Shown piece by piece: positions 28,701 to 45,700 of a stretch of DNA of 64,000 nt (positions are counted from its first letter, which is position 1; every line of letters begins with the position of its first letter). The notes under the pieces were generated by a model, which did no database searches, was not told the DNA's origin, and saw nothing but the letters and a program-made list of their open reading frames with translations. Both the position numbers and the translations under genes were made by a program. Source of the stretch: Glandiceps talaboti (taxonomy: Eukaryota > Hemichordata > Enteropneusta > Spengelidae); contig NC_135565.1 of assembly GCF_964340395.1 (NCBI RefSeq), positions 2,464,001 to 2,528,000 on the forward strand, given 5' to 3'.

Positions 28701-31700
28701 CTTAGTTATTGTAAGGATTATTATATTAGACATCACCAAGGCACTTCTAGTACTTAGTTATTGTCAGAATTATTATATTAGACATCACCAAGGCACTTCT
28801 AGTACTTAGTTATTGTCAGAATTATTATATTAGACATCACCAAGGCACTGCTAGTACTTAGTTATTGTCAGAATTATTATATTAGACATCACCAAGGCAC
28901 TTCTAGTACTTAGTTATTGTCAGAATTATTATATTAGACATCACCAAGGCACTTCTAGTACTTAGTTATTGTCAGGATTATTATATTAGACATCACCAAG
29001 GCACTTCTAGTACTTAGTTATTGTCAGAATTATTATATTAGACAGCACCAAGGCACTGCTAGTACTTAGTTATTGTCAGGATTATTATATTAGACATCAC
29101 CAAGGCACTTCTAGTACTTAGTTATTGTCAGGATTATTATATTAGACATCACCAAGGCACTTCTAGTACTTAGTTATTGTCAGAATTATTATATTAGACA
29201 TCACCAAGGCACTTCTAGTACTTAGTTATTGTCAGGATTATTATATTAGACATCACCAAGGCACTGCTAGTACTTAGTTATTGTCAGAATTATTATATTA
29301 GACATCACCAAGGCACTGCTAGTACTTAGTTATTGTCAGAATTATTATATTAGACAGCACCAAGGCACTGCTAGTACTTAGTTATTGTCAGAATTATTAT
29401 ATTAGACAGCACCAAGGCACTTCTAGTACTTAGTTATTGTAAGGATTATTATATTGGACATCACCAAGGCACTTCTAGTACTTAGTTATTGTAAGGATTA
29501 TTATATTGGACATCACCAAGGCACTTCTAGTACTTAGTTATTGTAAGGATTATTATATTAGACATCACCAAGGCACTTCTAGTACTTAGTTATTGTCAGA
29601 ATTATTATATTGGACATCACCAAGGCACTGCTAGTACTTAGTTATTGTAAGGATTATTATATTGGACATCACCAAGGCACTGCTAGTACTTAGTTATTGT
29701 CAGAATTATTATATTGGACATCACCAAGGCACTGCTAGTACTTAGTTATTGTAAGGATTATTATATTGGACATCACCAAGGCACTGCTAGTACTTAGTTA
29801 TTGTCAGAATTATTATATTAGACATCACCAAGGCACTGCTAGTACTTAGTTATTGTCAGAATTATTATATTAGACAGCACCAAGGCACTGCTAGTACTTA
29901 GTTATTGTCAGAATTATTATATTAGACATCACCAAGGCACTGCTAGTACTTAGTTATTGTCAGAATTATTATATTAGACAGCACCAAGGCACTGCTAGTA
30001 CTTAGTTATTGTCAGAATTATTATATTAGACAGCACCAAGGCACTGCTAGTACTTAGTTATTGTCAGAATTATTATATTGGACATCACCAAGGCACTGCT
30101 AGTACTTAGTTATTGTCAGGGTTATTATATTAGACATCACCAAGGCACTGCTAGTACTTAGTTATTGTAAGGGTTATTATATTAGACATCACCAAGGCAC
30201 TGCTAGTACTTAGTTATTGTCAGAATTATTATATTAGACATCACCAAGGCACTGCTAGTACTTAGTTATTGTCAGAATTATTATATTAGACAGCACCAAG
30301 GCACTGCTAGTACTTAGTTATTGTCAGAATTATTATATTGGACATCACCAAGGCACTGCTAGTACTTAGTTATTTTGAGGATTATTATATTAGACATCAC
30401 CAAGGCACTGCTAGTACTTAGTTATTGTCAGGGTTATTATATTAGACAGCACCAAGGCACTGCTAGTACTTAGTTATTGTCAGGGTTATTATATTAGACA
30501 TCACCAAGGCACTGCTAGTACTTAGTTATTGTCAGAATTATTATATTAGACATCACCAAGGCACTGCTAGTACTTAGTTATTGTCAGAATTATTATATTA
30601 GACAGCACCAAGGCACTGCTAGTACTTAGTTATTGTCAGAATTATTATATTGGACATCACCAAGGCACTGCTAGTACTTAGTTATTGTCAGAATTATTAT
30701 ATTAGACAGCACCAAGGCACTGCTAGTACTTAGTTATTGTCAGAATTATTATATTGGACATCACCAAGGCACTGCTAGTACTTAGTTATTGTCAGGGTTA
30801 TTATATTAGACATCACCAAGGCACTGCTAGTACTTAGTTATTGTAAGGGTTATTATATTAGACATCACCAAGGCACTGCTAGTACTTAGTTATTGTCAGA
30901 ATTATTATATTAGATATCACCAAGGCACTGCTAGTACTTAGTTATTGTCAGGATTATTATATTGGACATCACCAAGGCACTGCTAGTACTTAGTTATTGT
31001 CAGGGTTATTATATTAGACATCACCAAGGCACTGCTAGTACTTAGTTATTGTCAGAATTATTATATTGGACATCACCAAGGCACTGCTAGTACTTAGTTA
31101 TTTTGAGGATTATTATATTAGACATCACCAAGGCACTGCTAGTACTTAGTTATTGTCAGGGTTATTATATTAGACATCACCAAGGCACTGCTAGTACTTA
31201 GTTATTGTCAGAATTATTATATTAGACATCACCAAGGCACTGCTAGTACTTAGTTATTGTCAGAATTATTATATTGGACATCACCAAGGCACTGCTAGTA
31301 CTTAGTTATTGTCAGAATTATTATATTAGACATCACCAAGGCACTGCTAGTACTTAGTTATTGTCAGAATTATTATATTGGACATCACCAAGGCACTGCT
31401 AGTACTTAGTTATTGTCAGGATTATTATATTGGACATCACCAAGGCACTGCTAGTACTTAGTTATTTTGAGGATTATTATATTAGACATCACCAAGGCAC
31501 TGCTAGTACTTAGTTATTGTCAGGGTTATTATATTGGACATCACCAAGGCACTGCTAGTACTTAGTTATTGTCAGGATTATTATATTGGACATCACCAAG
31601 GCACTGCTAGTACTTAGTTATTTTGAGGATTATTATATTAGACATCACCAAGGCACTGCTAGTACTTAGTTATTGTCAGGATTATTATATTGGACATCAC

Positions 31701-33666
31701 CAAGGCACTGCTAGTACTTAGTTATTTTGAGGATTATTATATTAGACATCACCAAGGCACTGCTAGTACTTAGTTATTGTCAGGGTTATTATATTGGACA
31801 TCACCAAGGCACTGCTAGTACTTAGTTATTGTCAGAATTATTATATTGGACATCACCAAGGCACTGCTAGTACTTAGTTATTTTGAGGATTATTATATTA
31901 GACATCACCAAGGCACTGCTAGTACTTAGTTATTGTCAGGGTTATTATATTGGACATCACCAAGGCACTGCTAGTACTTAGTTATTTTGAGGATTATTAT
32001 ATTAGACATCACCAAGGCACTGCTAGTACTTAGTTATTGTCAGGATTATTATATTGGACATCACCAAGGCACTGCTAGTACTTAGTTATTTTGAGGATTA
32101 TTATATTAGACATCACCAAGGCACTGCTAGTACTTAGTTATTGTCAGGGTTATTATATTGGACATCACCAAGGCACTGCTAGTACTTAGTTATTGTCAGA
32201 ATTATTATATTGGACATCACCAAGGCACTGCTAGTACTTAGTTATTTTGAGGATTATTATATTAGACATCACCAAGGCACTGCTAGTACTTAGTTATTGT
32301 CAGGGTTATTATATTGGACATCACCAAGGCACTGCTAGTACTTAGTTATTGTCAGGATTATTATATTAGACATCACCAAGGCACTGCTAGTACTTAGTTA
32401 TTGTCAGGATTATTATATTGGACATCACCAAGGCACTGCTAGTACTTAGTTATTGTCAGAATTATTATATTAGACATCACCAAGGCACTGCTAGTACTTA
32501 GTTATTGTCAGAATTATTATATTGGACATCACCAAGGCACTGCTAGTACTTAGTTATTGTCAGGATTATTATATTAGACATCACCAAGGCACTGCTAGTA
32601 CTTAGTTATTGTCAGGGTTATTATATTAGACATCACCAAGGCACTGCTAGTACTTAGTTATTGTCAGGATTATTATATTAGACATCACCAAGGCACTGCT
32701 AGTACTTAGTTATTGTCAGGATTATTATATTAGACATCACCAAGGCACTGCTAGTACTTAGTTATTGTCAGGATTATTATATTGGACATCACCAAGGCAC
32801 TGCTAGTACTTAGTTATTGTCAGAATTATTATATTAGACATCACCAAGGCACTGCTAGTACTTAGTTATTGTCAGAATTATTATATTGGACATCACCAAG
32901 GCACTGCTAGTACTTAGTTATTGTCAGGATTATTATATTAGACATCACCAAGGCACTGCTAGTACTTAGTTATTGTCAGGGTTATTATATTAGACATCAC
33001 CAAGGCACTGCTAGTACTTAGTTATTGTCAGGATTATTATATTAGACATCACCAAGGCACTGCTAGTACTTAGTTATTGTCAGGATTATTATATTAGACA
33101 TCACCAAGGCACTGCTAGTACTTAGTTATTGTCAGGATTATTATATTAGACATCACCAAGGCACTGCTAGTACTTAGTTATTGTCAGAATTATTATATTA
33201 GACATCACCAAGGAACTTCTAGTACTTAGTTATTGTCAGGATTATTATATTAGACATCACCAAGGCACTGCTAGTACTTAGTTATTGTCAGGATTATTAT
33301 ATTAGACATCACCATCATATATATTGCTGTATACACAATACAGAGAGAAGAGAGAAGGTATGAAGAATTGGCAGCTCTAGAGAAATTAACCACAGAAGAG
33401 GAAATAGATACACCAGATATTGATGTCGGCCAGAATAATGATTGTGATGATGACGATATTGATGATGGAGGGATTGATTTTGGTGGTGAAGATAATACTA
33501 TACAAGTACCACTATCAGAGACAGTCCAACCCATGGGTATGTGTGTCATACCTTTCAGTTTCATGTTACGCAGTGTTCGCGGTGATTTTTTAGCAGAACT
33601 GAACTCAGGTTCAGTAGTGCTATAGGGATCGCCCTGTGTCTGTGTGTCTACATGTGTGTAAGTGTG

Positions 33667-33701
<35 letters not shown>

Positions 33702-36700
33702 GTGTAAACGACTTAAAGTAAAAAACCGCTAGACCAATTGCTTTGATATTTGGTGGTCATGTTACTTCTGGTGTCTAGTTGGGAAATTGTTCAAGTGAAA
33801 ATGATTGCATCAGAGATGTGGGTTTGGGTCAAAAAATGTGATTTTTGGTCAAAAAACTTAAACTCCCAAAGTACTGTGCAGATTGGTATGAAATTTAGTG
33901 GAAACAATCTTAGATATGAGTAAATTAAGATTTATTCATGACATGATGATTTCCTTAGTAATATGCAAATTAGGGCTAAAAGTGCGTCTTTTTTAGTCAA
34001 AAATCTTTAATTCCAAAACTACTGAGCAAATTGGGCTGAAATTTAAGAGGGATGCATCTGTTGGTGTATAGATGAAGAAATATTAAGCATATAATGATCT
34101 CATCAGTAATATGCAAATTAGGTGTTAAAATGTAATTTTTGGTCAAAAATTTATATATCAAAAAGTGCTTGGTCATTGAGACTGAGACTTGGTGAGATGT
34201 TTCTAGAAGTGTTATTCTGCAGATTTTCTCCAAAATATTTTGACACAATTGACCCTAGCAACCATGACCACGCCCTTAGCAACAACCAAATGGCAGTATA
34301 TTCTGGTCAAATAACATCATCAGGTAGGCAAGTGAGTAAACATTCAAAAATGTATGGAAATATCCCTAGCAACCATGACCACACCCATAGCAATGGCCAA
34401 ATGGCCGTGTATTTCACAAAGATAACAGATTAATAGACAGTTGAATAAACATTCATAAAATGTATGCAAATGTCCCTAGCAACAAGACCACACCCATAGC
34501 AACAGCCAAATGATCATGTATATTGCAAAGATAATAGCAGGAATTCATACACAAGTGAACAAAAACATACAAAAATGTATGCAAATATATCTAACAACAT
34601 GACCATGCCCATAGCAACAGCCAAATGGTCGCATATATCGCAAAGATAGCAACAGGTTGGATAGGCAACTGGATAGTCATTCAGCAAATGAACACCTATT
34701 GCTAGCATGGACTAGCATATGGATAAATATTTTTAAAAACTGTACAGTTGTGCTACAACACCATTGGCAATATTTTTTTCATTGTGCATGTTGTACACAA
34801 AGGCCATTGAAATTTTTGTATCATCCTAATTTTGATGCCTCCAATAAATTCATCATATTGGTACAAGTCTTAATAGTACACTGTATTATCAGTTTAGTCC
34901 ATCATATTAGTACACGTCTTACTACTAGTACATTGTATTATCTTTGTTTAGGATTTGATGTCCAATCACAGGAAGCACTCCTAGCTCAAACTTATGAAGA
35001 CTTAGTTCGAAAACATGTGGTAAGTAACTGTATTTTGATTTCAAAAAACATATACAATGTCTGTAGACTACATCATATACAATGTCTGTCTGTAGATTAC
35101 ATCATATACAATGTCTGTAGACTACATCATATACAATGTCTGTAGATTATATCATATACAATGTCTGTAGACTACATCATATAAAATGTCTGTCTGTAGA
35201 CTACATCATATACAATGTCTGTAGATTACATCATATACAATGTCTGTAGACTACATCATATACAATGTCTGTAGATTATATCATATACAATGTCTGTCTG
35301 TAGACTACATCATATACATTGTCTGTAGAGTACATCATATACAATGTCTGTAGATTATATCATATACAATGTCTGTCTGTAGATTACATCATATACAATG
35401 TCTGTCTGTAGACTACATCATATACATTGTCTGTAGACTACATCATATACAATGTCTGTAGACTACATCATATACAATGTCTGTAGATTACATCATATAC
35501 AATGTCTGTCTGTAGATTACATCATATACAATGTCTGTAGATTACATCATATACAATGTCTGTAGACTACATCATATACAGTGTCTGTAGATTACATCAT
35601 ATACAATGTCTGTCTGTAGACTACATCATATACAATGTCTGTCTGTAGACTACATCATATACAATGTCTGTCTGTAGACTACATCATATACAATGTCTGT
35701 AGATTACATCATATACAATGTCTGTAGACTACATCATATACAATGTCTGTCTAGACTACATCATATACAGTGTCTGTAGATTACATCATATACAATGTCT
35801 GTAGACTACATCATATACAATGTCTGTAGAGTACATCATATACAATGTCTGTAGACTACATCATATACAATGTCTGTAGACTACATCATATACAATGTCT
35901 GTCTGTAGACTACATCATATACAATGTCTGTCTGTAGATTACATCATATACAATGTCTGTCTGTAGAGTACATCATATACAGTGTCTGTAGACTACATCA
36001 TATACAATGTCTGTCTGTAGACTACATCATATACAGTGTCTGTAGATTACATCATATACAGTGTCTGTAGAGTACATCATATACAATGTCTGTAGATTAC
36101 ATCATATACATTATCTGTCTGTAGATTACATCATATACAATGTCTGTCTGTAGATTACATCATATACAGTGTCTGTCTGTAGACTACATCATATACAATG
36201 TCTGTCTGTAGACTACATCATATACAGTGTCTGTAGATTACATCATATACAATGTCTGTAGACTACATCATATACAATGTCTGTAGAGTACATCATATAC
36301 AGTGTCTGTAGACTACATCATATACAATGTCTGTCTGTAGACTACATCATATACAATGACTGTAGACTACATCATATACAGTGTCTGTAGATTACATCAT
36401 ATACAATGTCTGTCTGTAGATTACATCATATACAGTGTCTGTCTGTAGATTACATCATATACAATGTCTGTAGATTACATCATATACAATGTCTGTAGAC
36501 TACATCATATACAATGTCTGTCTGTAGATTACATCATATACAGTGTCTGTCTGTAGACTACATCATATACAATGTCTGTCTGTAGACTACATCATATACA
36601 ATGTCTGTAGATTACATCATATACAATGTCTGTAGACTACATCATATACAATGTCTGTCTAGACTACATCATATACAATGTCTGTAGAGTACATCATATA

Positions 36701-39700
36701 CAATGTCTGTCTGTAGACTACATCATATACAGTGTCTGTCTGTAGATTACATCATATACAATGTCTGTCTGTAGACTACATCATATACAATGTCTGTCTG
36801 TAGACTACATCATATACAATGTCTGTAGATTACATCATATACAATGTCTGTAGACTACATCATATACAATGTCTGTCTAGACTACATCATATACAGTGTC
36901 TGTAGATTACATCATATACAATGTCTGTAGACTACATCATATACAATGTCTGTAGAGTACATCATATACAATGTCTGTAGACTACATCATATACAATGTC
37001 TGTAGACTACATCATATACAATGTCTGTCTGTAGACTACATCATATACAATGTCTGTCTGTAGATTACATCATATACAATGTCTATCTGTAGAGTACATC
37101 ATATACAATGTCTGTCTGTAGACTACATCATATACAATGTCTGTCTGTAGATTACATCATATATAATGTCTGTCTGTAGAGTACATCATATATAATGTCT
37201 GTTTGTAGATTACATCATATACAATGTCTGTCTGTAGACTACATCATATACAATGTCTGTAGACTACATCATATACAATGTCTGTAGATTACATCATATA
37301 CAATATCTGTCTGTAGATTACATCATATACAATGTCTGTAGACTACATCATATACAATGTCTGTAGATTACATCATATACAATGTCTGTAGATTACATCA
37401 TATACAATGTCTGTCTGTAGATTACATCATATACAATGTCTGTCTGTAGACTACATCATATACAATGTCTGTAGACTACATCATATACAATGTCTGTCTG
37501 TAGATTACATCATATACAATGTCTGTCTGTAGACTACATCATATACAATGTCTGTAGATTACATCATATACAATGTCTGTAGATTACATCATATACAATG
37601 TCTGTCTGTAGATTACATCATATACAATGTCTGTCTGTAGACTACATCATATACAGTGTCTGTAGATTACATCATATACAATGTCTGTAGATTACATCAT
37701 ATACAATGTCTGTAGACTACATCATATACAATGTCTGTCTGTAGACTACATCATATACAATGTCTGTCTGTAGACTACATCATATACAGTGTCTGTAGAT
37801 TACATCATATACAATGTCTGTAGATTACATCATATACAATGTCTGTAGATTACATCATATACAATGTCTGTCTGTAGATTACATCATATACAATGTCTGT
37901 CTGTAGAGTACATCATATACAATGTCTGTCTGTAGACTACATCATATACAATGTCTGTCTGTAGACTACATCATATACAATGTCTGTAGACTACATCATA
38001 TACAATGTCTGTAGATTACATCATATACAATGTCTGTAGATTACATCATATACAATGTCTGTCTGTAGATTACATCATATACAATGTCTGTCTGTAGATT
38101 ACATCATATACAATGTCTGGCTGTAGACTACATCATATACAGTGTCTGTAGATTACATCATATACAATGTCTGTAGACTACATCATATACAATGTCTGTA
38201 GACTACATCATATACAATGTCTGTCTGTAGACTACATCATATACAATGTCTATAGACTACATCATATACAATGTCTGTCTGTAGACTACATCATATACAA
38301 TGTCTGTAGATTACATCATATACAATGTCTGTCTGTAGACTACATCATATGCAATGTCTGTAGATTACATCATATACAATGTCTGTAGATTACATCATAT
38401 ACAATGTCTGTAGACTACATCATATACAATGTCTGTCTGTAGACTACATCATATGCAATGTCTGTAGATTACATCATATACAATGTCTGTAGATTACATC
38501 ATATACAATGTCTGTAGAGTACATCATATACAATGTCTGTCTGTAGAGTACATCATATACAATGTCTGTCTGTAGATTACATCATATACAATGTCTGTCT
38601 GTAGACTACATCATATACAATGTCTGTAGACTACATCATATACAATGTCTGTAGATTACATCATATACAGTGTCTGTCTGTAGATTACATCATATACAAT
38701 GTCTGTCTGTAGATTACATCATATACAATGTCTGTCTGTAGACTACATCATATACAATGTCTGTAGACTACATCATATACAATGTCTGTAGATTACATCA
38801 TATACAGTGTCTGTCTGTAGATTACATCATATACAATGTCTGTCTGTAGACTACATCATATACAGTGTCTGTCTGTAGACTACATCATATACAATGTCTG
38901 TAGATTACATCATATACAATGTCTGTAGACTACATCATATACAGTGTCTGTCTGTAGAGTACATCATATACAATGTCTGTCTGTAGACTACATCATATAC
39001 AGTGTCTGTAGATTACATCATATACAATGTCTGTACACTACATCATATACAATGTCTATAGACTACATCATATACAGTGTCTGTAGATTACATCATATAC
39101 AATGTCTCTAGACTACATCATATACAGTGTCTGTAGAGTACATCATATACAGTGTCTGTAGATTACATCATATACAATGTCTGTACACTACATCATATAC
39201 AATGTCTGTCTGTACACTACATCATATACAATGTCTGTCTGTAGACTACATCATATACAATGTCTGTCTGTAGAGTACATCATATACAATGTCTGTCTGT
39301 AGACTACATCATATACAATGTCTGTAGACTACATCATATACATTGTCTGTCTGTAGAGTACATCATATACAATGTCTGTCTGTAGACTACATCATATACA
39401 ATGTCTGTCTGTAGATTACATCATATACAATGTCTGTAGACTACATCATATACAATGTCTGTAGATTACATCATATACAATGTCTGTCTGTAGACTACAT
39501 CATATACAATGTCTGTAGATTACATCATATACAATGTCTGTAGACTACATCATATACAATGTCTGTAGACTACATCATATACAATGTCTGTAGACTACAT
39601 CATATACAATGTCTGTCTGTAGACTACATCATATACAATGTCTGTCTGTAGACTACATCATATACAATGTCTGTAGACTACATCATATACATTGTCTGTC

Positions 39701-42700
39701 TGTAGACTACATCATATACAATGTCTGTAGACTACATCATATACAATGTCTGTCTGTAGACTACATCATATACAATGTCTGTAGACTACATCATATACAA
39801 TGTCTGTAGACTACATCATATACAATGTCTGTCTGTAGACTACATATACTATGTCTGTCTGTAGACTACATCATATACAATGTCTGTAGATTACATCATA
39901 TACAATGTCTGTCTGTAGACTACATCATATACAATGTCTGTCTGTAGACTACATCATATACAGTGTCTGTAGATTACATCATATACAATGTCTGTCTGTA
40001 GACTACATCATATACAGTGTCTGTCTGTAGATTACATCATATACAATGTCTGTCTGTAGAGTACATCATATACAGTGTCTGTAGATTACATCATATACAA
40101 TGTCTGTAGACTACATCATATACAATGTCTGTCTGTAGATTACATCATATACAATGTCTGTCTGTAGACTACATCATATACAGTGTCTGTAGATTACATC
40201 ATATACAATGTCTGTAGATTACATCATATACAATGTCTGTAGACTACATCATATACAATGTCTGTCTGTAGACTACATCATATACAATGTCTGTCTGTAG
40301 ACTACATCATATACAGTGTCTGTAGATTACATCATATACAATGTCTGTAGATTACATCATATACAATGTCTGTAGATTACATCATATACAATGTCTGTCT
40401 GTAGATTACATCATATACAATGTCTGTCTGTAGAGTACATCATATACAATGTCTGTCTGTAGACTACATCATATACAATGTCTGTCTGTAGACTACATCA
40501 TATACAATGTCTGTAGACTACATCATATACAATGTCTGTAGATTACATCATATACAATGTCTGTAGATTACATCATATACAATGTCTGTCTGTAGATTAC
40601 ATCATATACAATGTCTGTCTGTAGATTACATCATATACAATGTCTGGCTGTAGACTACATCATATACAGTGTCTGTAGATTACATCATATACAATGTCTG
40701 TAGACTACATCATATACAATGTCTGTAGACTACATCATATACAATGTCTGTCTGTAGACTACATCATATACAATGTCTATAGACTACATCATATACAATG
40801 TCTGTCTGTAGACTACATCATATACAATGTCTGTAGATTACATCATATACAATGTCTGTCTGTAGACTACATCATATGCAATGTCTGTAGATTACATCAT
40901 ATACAATGTCTGTAGATTACATCATATACAATGTCTGTAGACTACATCATATACAATGTCTGTCTGTAGACTACATCATATGCAATGTCTGTAGATTACA
41001 TCATATACAATGTCTGTAGATTACATCATATACAATGTCTGTAGAGTACATCATATACAATGTCTGTCTGTAGAGTACATCATATACAATGTCTGTCTGT
41101 AGATTACATCATATACAATGTCTGTCTGTAGACTACATCATATACAATGTCTGTAGACTACATCATATACAATGTCTGTAGATTACATCATATACAGTGT
41201 CTGTCTGTAGATTACATCATATACAATGTCTGTCTGTAGATTACATCATATACAATGTCTGTCTGTAGACTACATCATATACAATGTCTGTAGACTACAT
41301 CATATACAATGTCTGTAGATTACATCATATACAGTGTCTGTCTGTAGATTACATCATATACAATGTCTGTCTGTAGACTACATCATATACAGTGTCTGTC
41401 TGTAGACTACATCATATACAATGTCTGTAGATTACATCATATACAATGTCTGTAGACTACATCATATACAGTGTCTGTCTGTAGAGTACATCATATACAA
41501 TGTCTGTCTGTAGACTACATCATATACAGTGTCTGTAGATTACATCATATACAATGTCTGTACACTACATCATATACAATGTCTATAGACTACATCATAT
41601 ACAGTGTCTGTAGATTACATCATATACAATGTCTCTAGACTACATCATATACAGTGTCTGTAGAGTACATCATATACAGTGTCTGTAGATTACATCATAT
41701 ACAATGTCTGTACACTACATCATATACAATGTCTGTCTGTACACTACATCATATACAATGTCTGTCTGTAGACTACATCATATACAATGTCTGTCTGTAG
41801 AGTACATCATATACAATGTCTGTCTGTAGACTACATCATATACAATGTCTGTAGACTACATCATATACATTGTCTGTCTGTAGAGTACATCATATACAAT
41901 GTCTGTCTGTAGACTACATCATATACAATGTCTGTCTGTAGATTACATCATATACAATGTCTGTAGACTACATCATATACAATGTCTGTAGATTACATCA
42001 TATACAATGTCTGTCTGTAGACTACATCATATACAATGTCTGTAGATTACATCATATACAATGTCTGTAGACTACATCATATACAATGTCTGTAGACTAC
42101 ATCATATACAATGTCTGTAGACTACATCATATACAATGTCTGTCTGTAGACTACATCATATACAATGTCTGTCTGTAGACTACATCATATACAATGTCTG
42201 TAGACTACATCATATACATTGTCTGTCTGTAGACTACATCATATACAATGTCTGTAGACTACATCATATACAATGTCTGTCTGTAGACTACATCATATAC
42301 AATGTCTGTAGACTACATCATATACAATGTCTGTAGACTACATCATATACAATGTCTGTCTGTAGACTACATATACTATGTCTGTCTGTAGACTACATCA
42401 TATACAATGTCTGTAGATTACATCATATACAATGTCTGTCTGTAGACTACATCATATACAATGTCTGTCTGTAGACTACATCATATACAGTGTCTGTAGA
42501 TTACATCATATACAATGTCTGTCTGTAGACTACATCATATACAGTGTCTGTCTGTAGATTACATCATATACAATGTCTGTCTGTAGAGTACATCATATAC
42601 AGTGTCTGTAGATTACATCATATACAATGTCTGTAGACTACATCATATACAATGTCTGTCTGTAGACTACATCATATACAATGTCTGTCTGTAGACTACA

Positions 42701-45700
42701 TCATATACAATGTCTGTAGACTACATCATATACAATGTCTGTCTGTAGACTACATCATATACAATGTCTGTATGTAGACTACATCATATACAATGTCTAT
42801 CTGTAGACTACATCATATACAATGTCTGTCTGTAGACTACATCATATACAATGTCTGTAGACTACATCATATACAATGTCTGTAGATTACATCATATACA
42901 ATGTCTGTAGATTACATCATATACAATGTCTGTCTGTAGACTACATCATATACAATGTCTATAGACTACATCATATACAATGTCTGTAGACTACATCATA
43001 TACAATGTCTGTAGACTACATCATATACAATGTCTGTCTGTAGACTACATCATATACAATGTCTGTAGATTACATCATATACAATGTCTGTAGATTACAT
43101 CATATACAATGTCTGTAGACTACATCATATACAATGTCTGTAGACTACATCATATACAATGTCTGTAGATTACATCATATACAATGTCTGTCTGTAGATT
43201 ACATCATATACAATGTCTGTAGACTACATCATATACAATGTCTGTCTGTAGACTACATCATATACAATGTCTGTAGACTACATCATATACAGTGTCTGTC
43301 TGTAGATTACATCATATACAATGTCTGTAGATTACATCATATACAATGTCTGTAGATTACATCATATACAATGTCTGTCTGTAGATTACATCATATACAG
43401 TGTCTGTCTGTAGATTACATCATATACAATGTCTGTAGATTACATCATATACAATGTCTGTAGATTACATCATATACAATGTCTGTCTGTAGATTACATC
43501 ATATACAATGTCTGTCTGTAGATTACATCATATACAGTGTCTGTAGAGTACATCATATACAGTGTCTGTAGACTACATCATATACAATGTCTGTCTGTAC
43601 ACTACATCATATACAATGTCTGTCTAGATTACATCATATACAGTGTCTGTCTGTAGATTACATCATATACAATGTCTGTCTGTAGATTACATCATATACA
43701 ATGTCTGTCTGTAGATTACATCATATACAGTGTCTGTAGAGTACATCATATACAATGTCTGTCTGTAGACTACATCATATACAATGTCTGTCTGTAGACT
43801 ACATCATATACAATGTCTGTCTGTAGACTACATCATATACAATGTCTATAGACTACATCATATACAATGTCTGTCTGTAGATTACATCATATACAATGTC
43901 TGTAGACTACATCATATACAATGTCTGTCTGTAGACTACATCATATACAATGTCTGTAGAGTACATCATATACAATGTCTGTCTGTAGATTACATCATAT
44001 ACAATGTCTGTACACTACATCATATACAATGTCTGTAGATTACATCATATACAGTGTCTGTCTGTAGATTACATCATATACAATGTCTGTCTGTAGACTA
44101 CATCATATACAATGTCTGTAGACTATATCATATACAGTGTCTGTCTGTAGACTACATCATATACAATGTCTGTAGATTACATCATATACAATGTCTGTAG
44201 ACTACATCATATACAGTGTCTGTCTGTAGATTACATCATATACAATGTCTGTCTGTAGACTACATCATATACAATGTCTGTAGATTACATCATATACAAT
44301 GTCTGTAGACTACATCATATACAATGTCTGTCTGTAGACTACATCATATACAATGTCTGTAGATTACATCATATACAGTGTCTGTAGATTACATCATATA
44401 CAATGTCTGTAGATTACATCATATACAATGTCTGTAGACTACATCATATACAATGTCTGTCTGTAGATTACATCATATACAGTGTCTGTAGAGTACATCA
44501 TATACATTGTCTGTCTGTAGATTACATCATATACAATGTCTGTAGACTACATCATATACATTGTCTGTCTGTAGACTACATCATATACAATGTCTGTAGA
44601 CTACATCATATACAATGTCTGTCTGTAGACTACATCATATACAATGTCTGTAGACTACATCATATACAATGTCTGTAGACTACATCATATACAATGTCTG
44701 TCTGTAGACTACATATACTATGTCTGTCTGTAGACTACATCATATACAATGTCTGTAGATTACATCATATACAATGTCTGTCTGTAGACTACATCATATA
44801 CAATGTCTGTCTGTAGACTACATCATATACAGTGTCTGTAGATTACATCATATACAATGTCTGTCTGTAGACTACATCATATACAGTGTCTGTCTGTAGA
44901 TTACATCATATACAATGTCTGTATGTAGAGTACATCATATACAGTGTCTGTAGATTACATCATATACAATGTCTGTAGACTACATCATATACATTGTCTG
45001 TCTGTAGACTACATCATATACAATGTCTGTAGAGTACATCATATACAATGTCTGTCTGTAGACTACATCATATACAATGTCTGTAGAGTACATCATATAC
45101 AATGTCTGTCTGTAGACTACATCATATACAATGTCTGTAGAGTACATCATATACAATGTCTGTAGATTACATCATATACAGTGTCTGTCTGTAGATTACA
45201 TCATATACAATGTCTGTAGAGTACATCATATACAATGTCTGTAGATTACATCATATACAATGTCTGTCTGTAGACTACATCATATACAGTGTCTGTAGAG
45301 TACATCATATACAGTGTCTGTAGATTACATCATATACAATGTCTGTCTGTAGACTACATCATATACAGTGTCTGTAGACTACATCATATACAATGTCTGT
45401 AGATTACATCATATACAATGTCTGTCTGTAGACTACATCATATACAGTGTCTGTAGACTACATCATATACAATGTCTGTAGACTACATCATATACAATGT
45501 CTGTAGATTACATCATATACAATGTCTGTAGATTACATCATATACAATGTCTGTCTGTAGATTACATCATATACAATGTCTGTCTGTAGACTACATCATA
45601 TACATTGTCTGTAGACTACATCATATACAATGTCTGTAGACTACATCATATACAATGTCTGTAGATTACATCATATACAATGTCTGTAGATTACATCATA

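Noticed and set aside
33271-33564. Minus-strand frame opposite the NCAPH2 exon at 33344
   Set aside because: It is the antisense shadow of a real exon plus repeat sequence.
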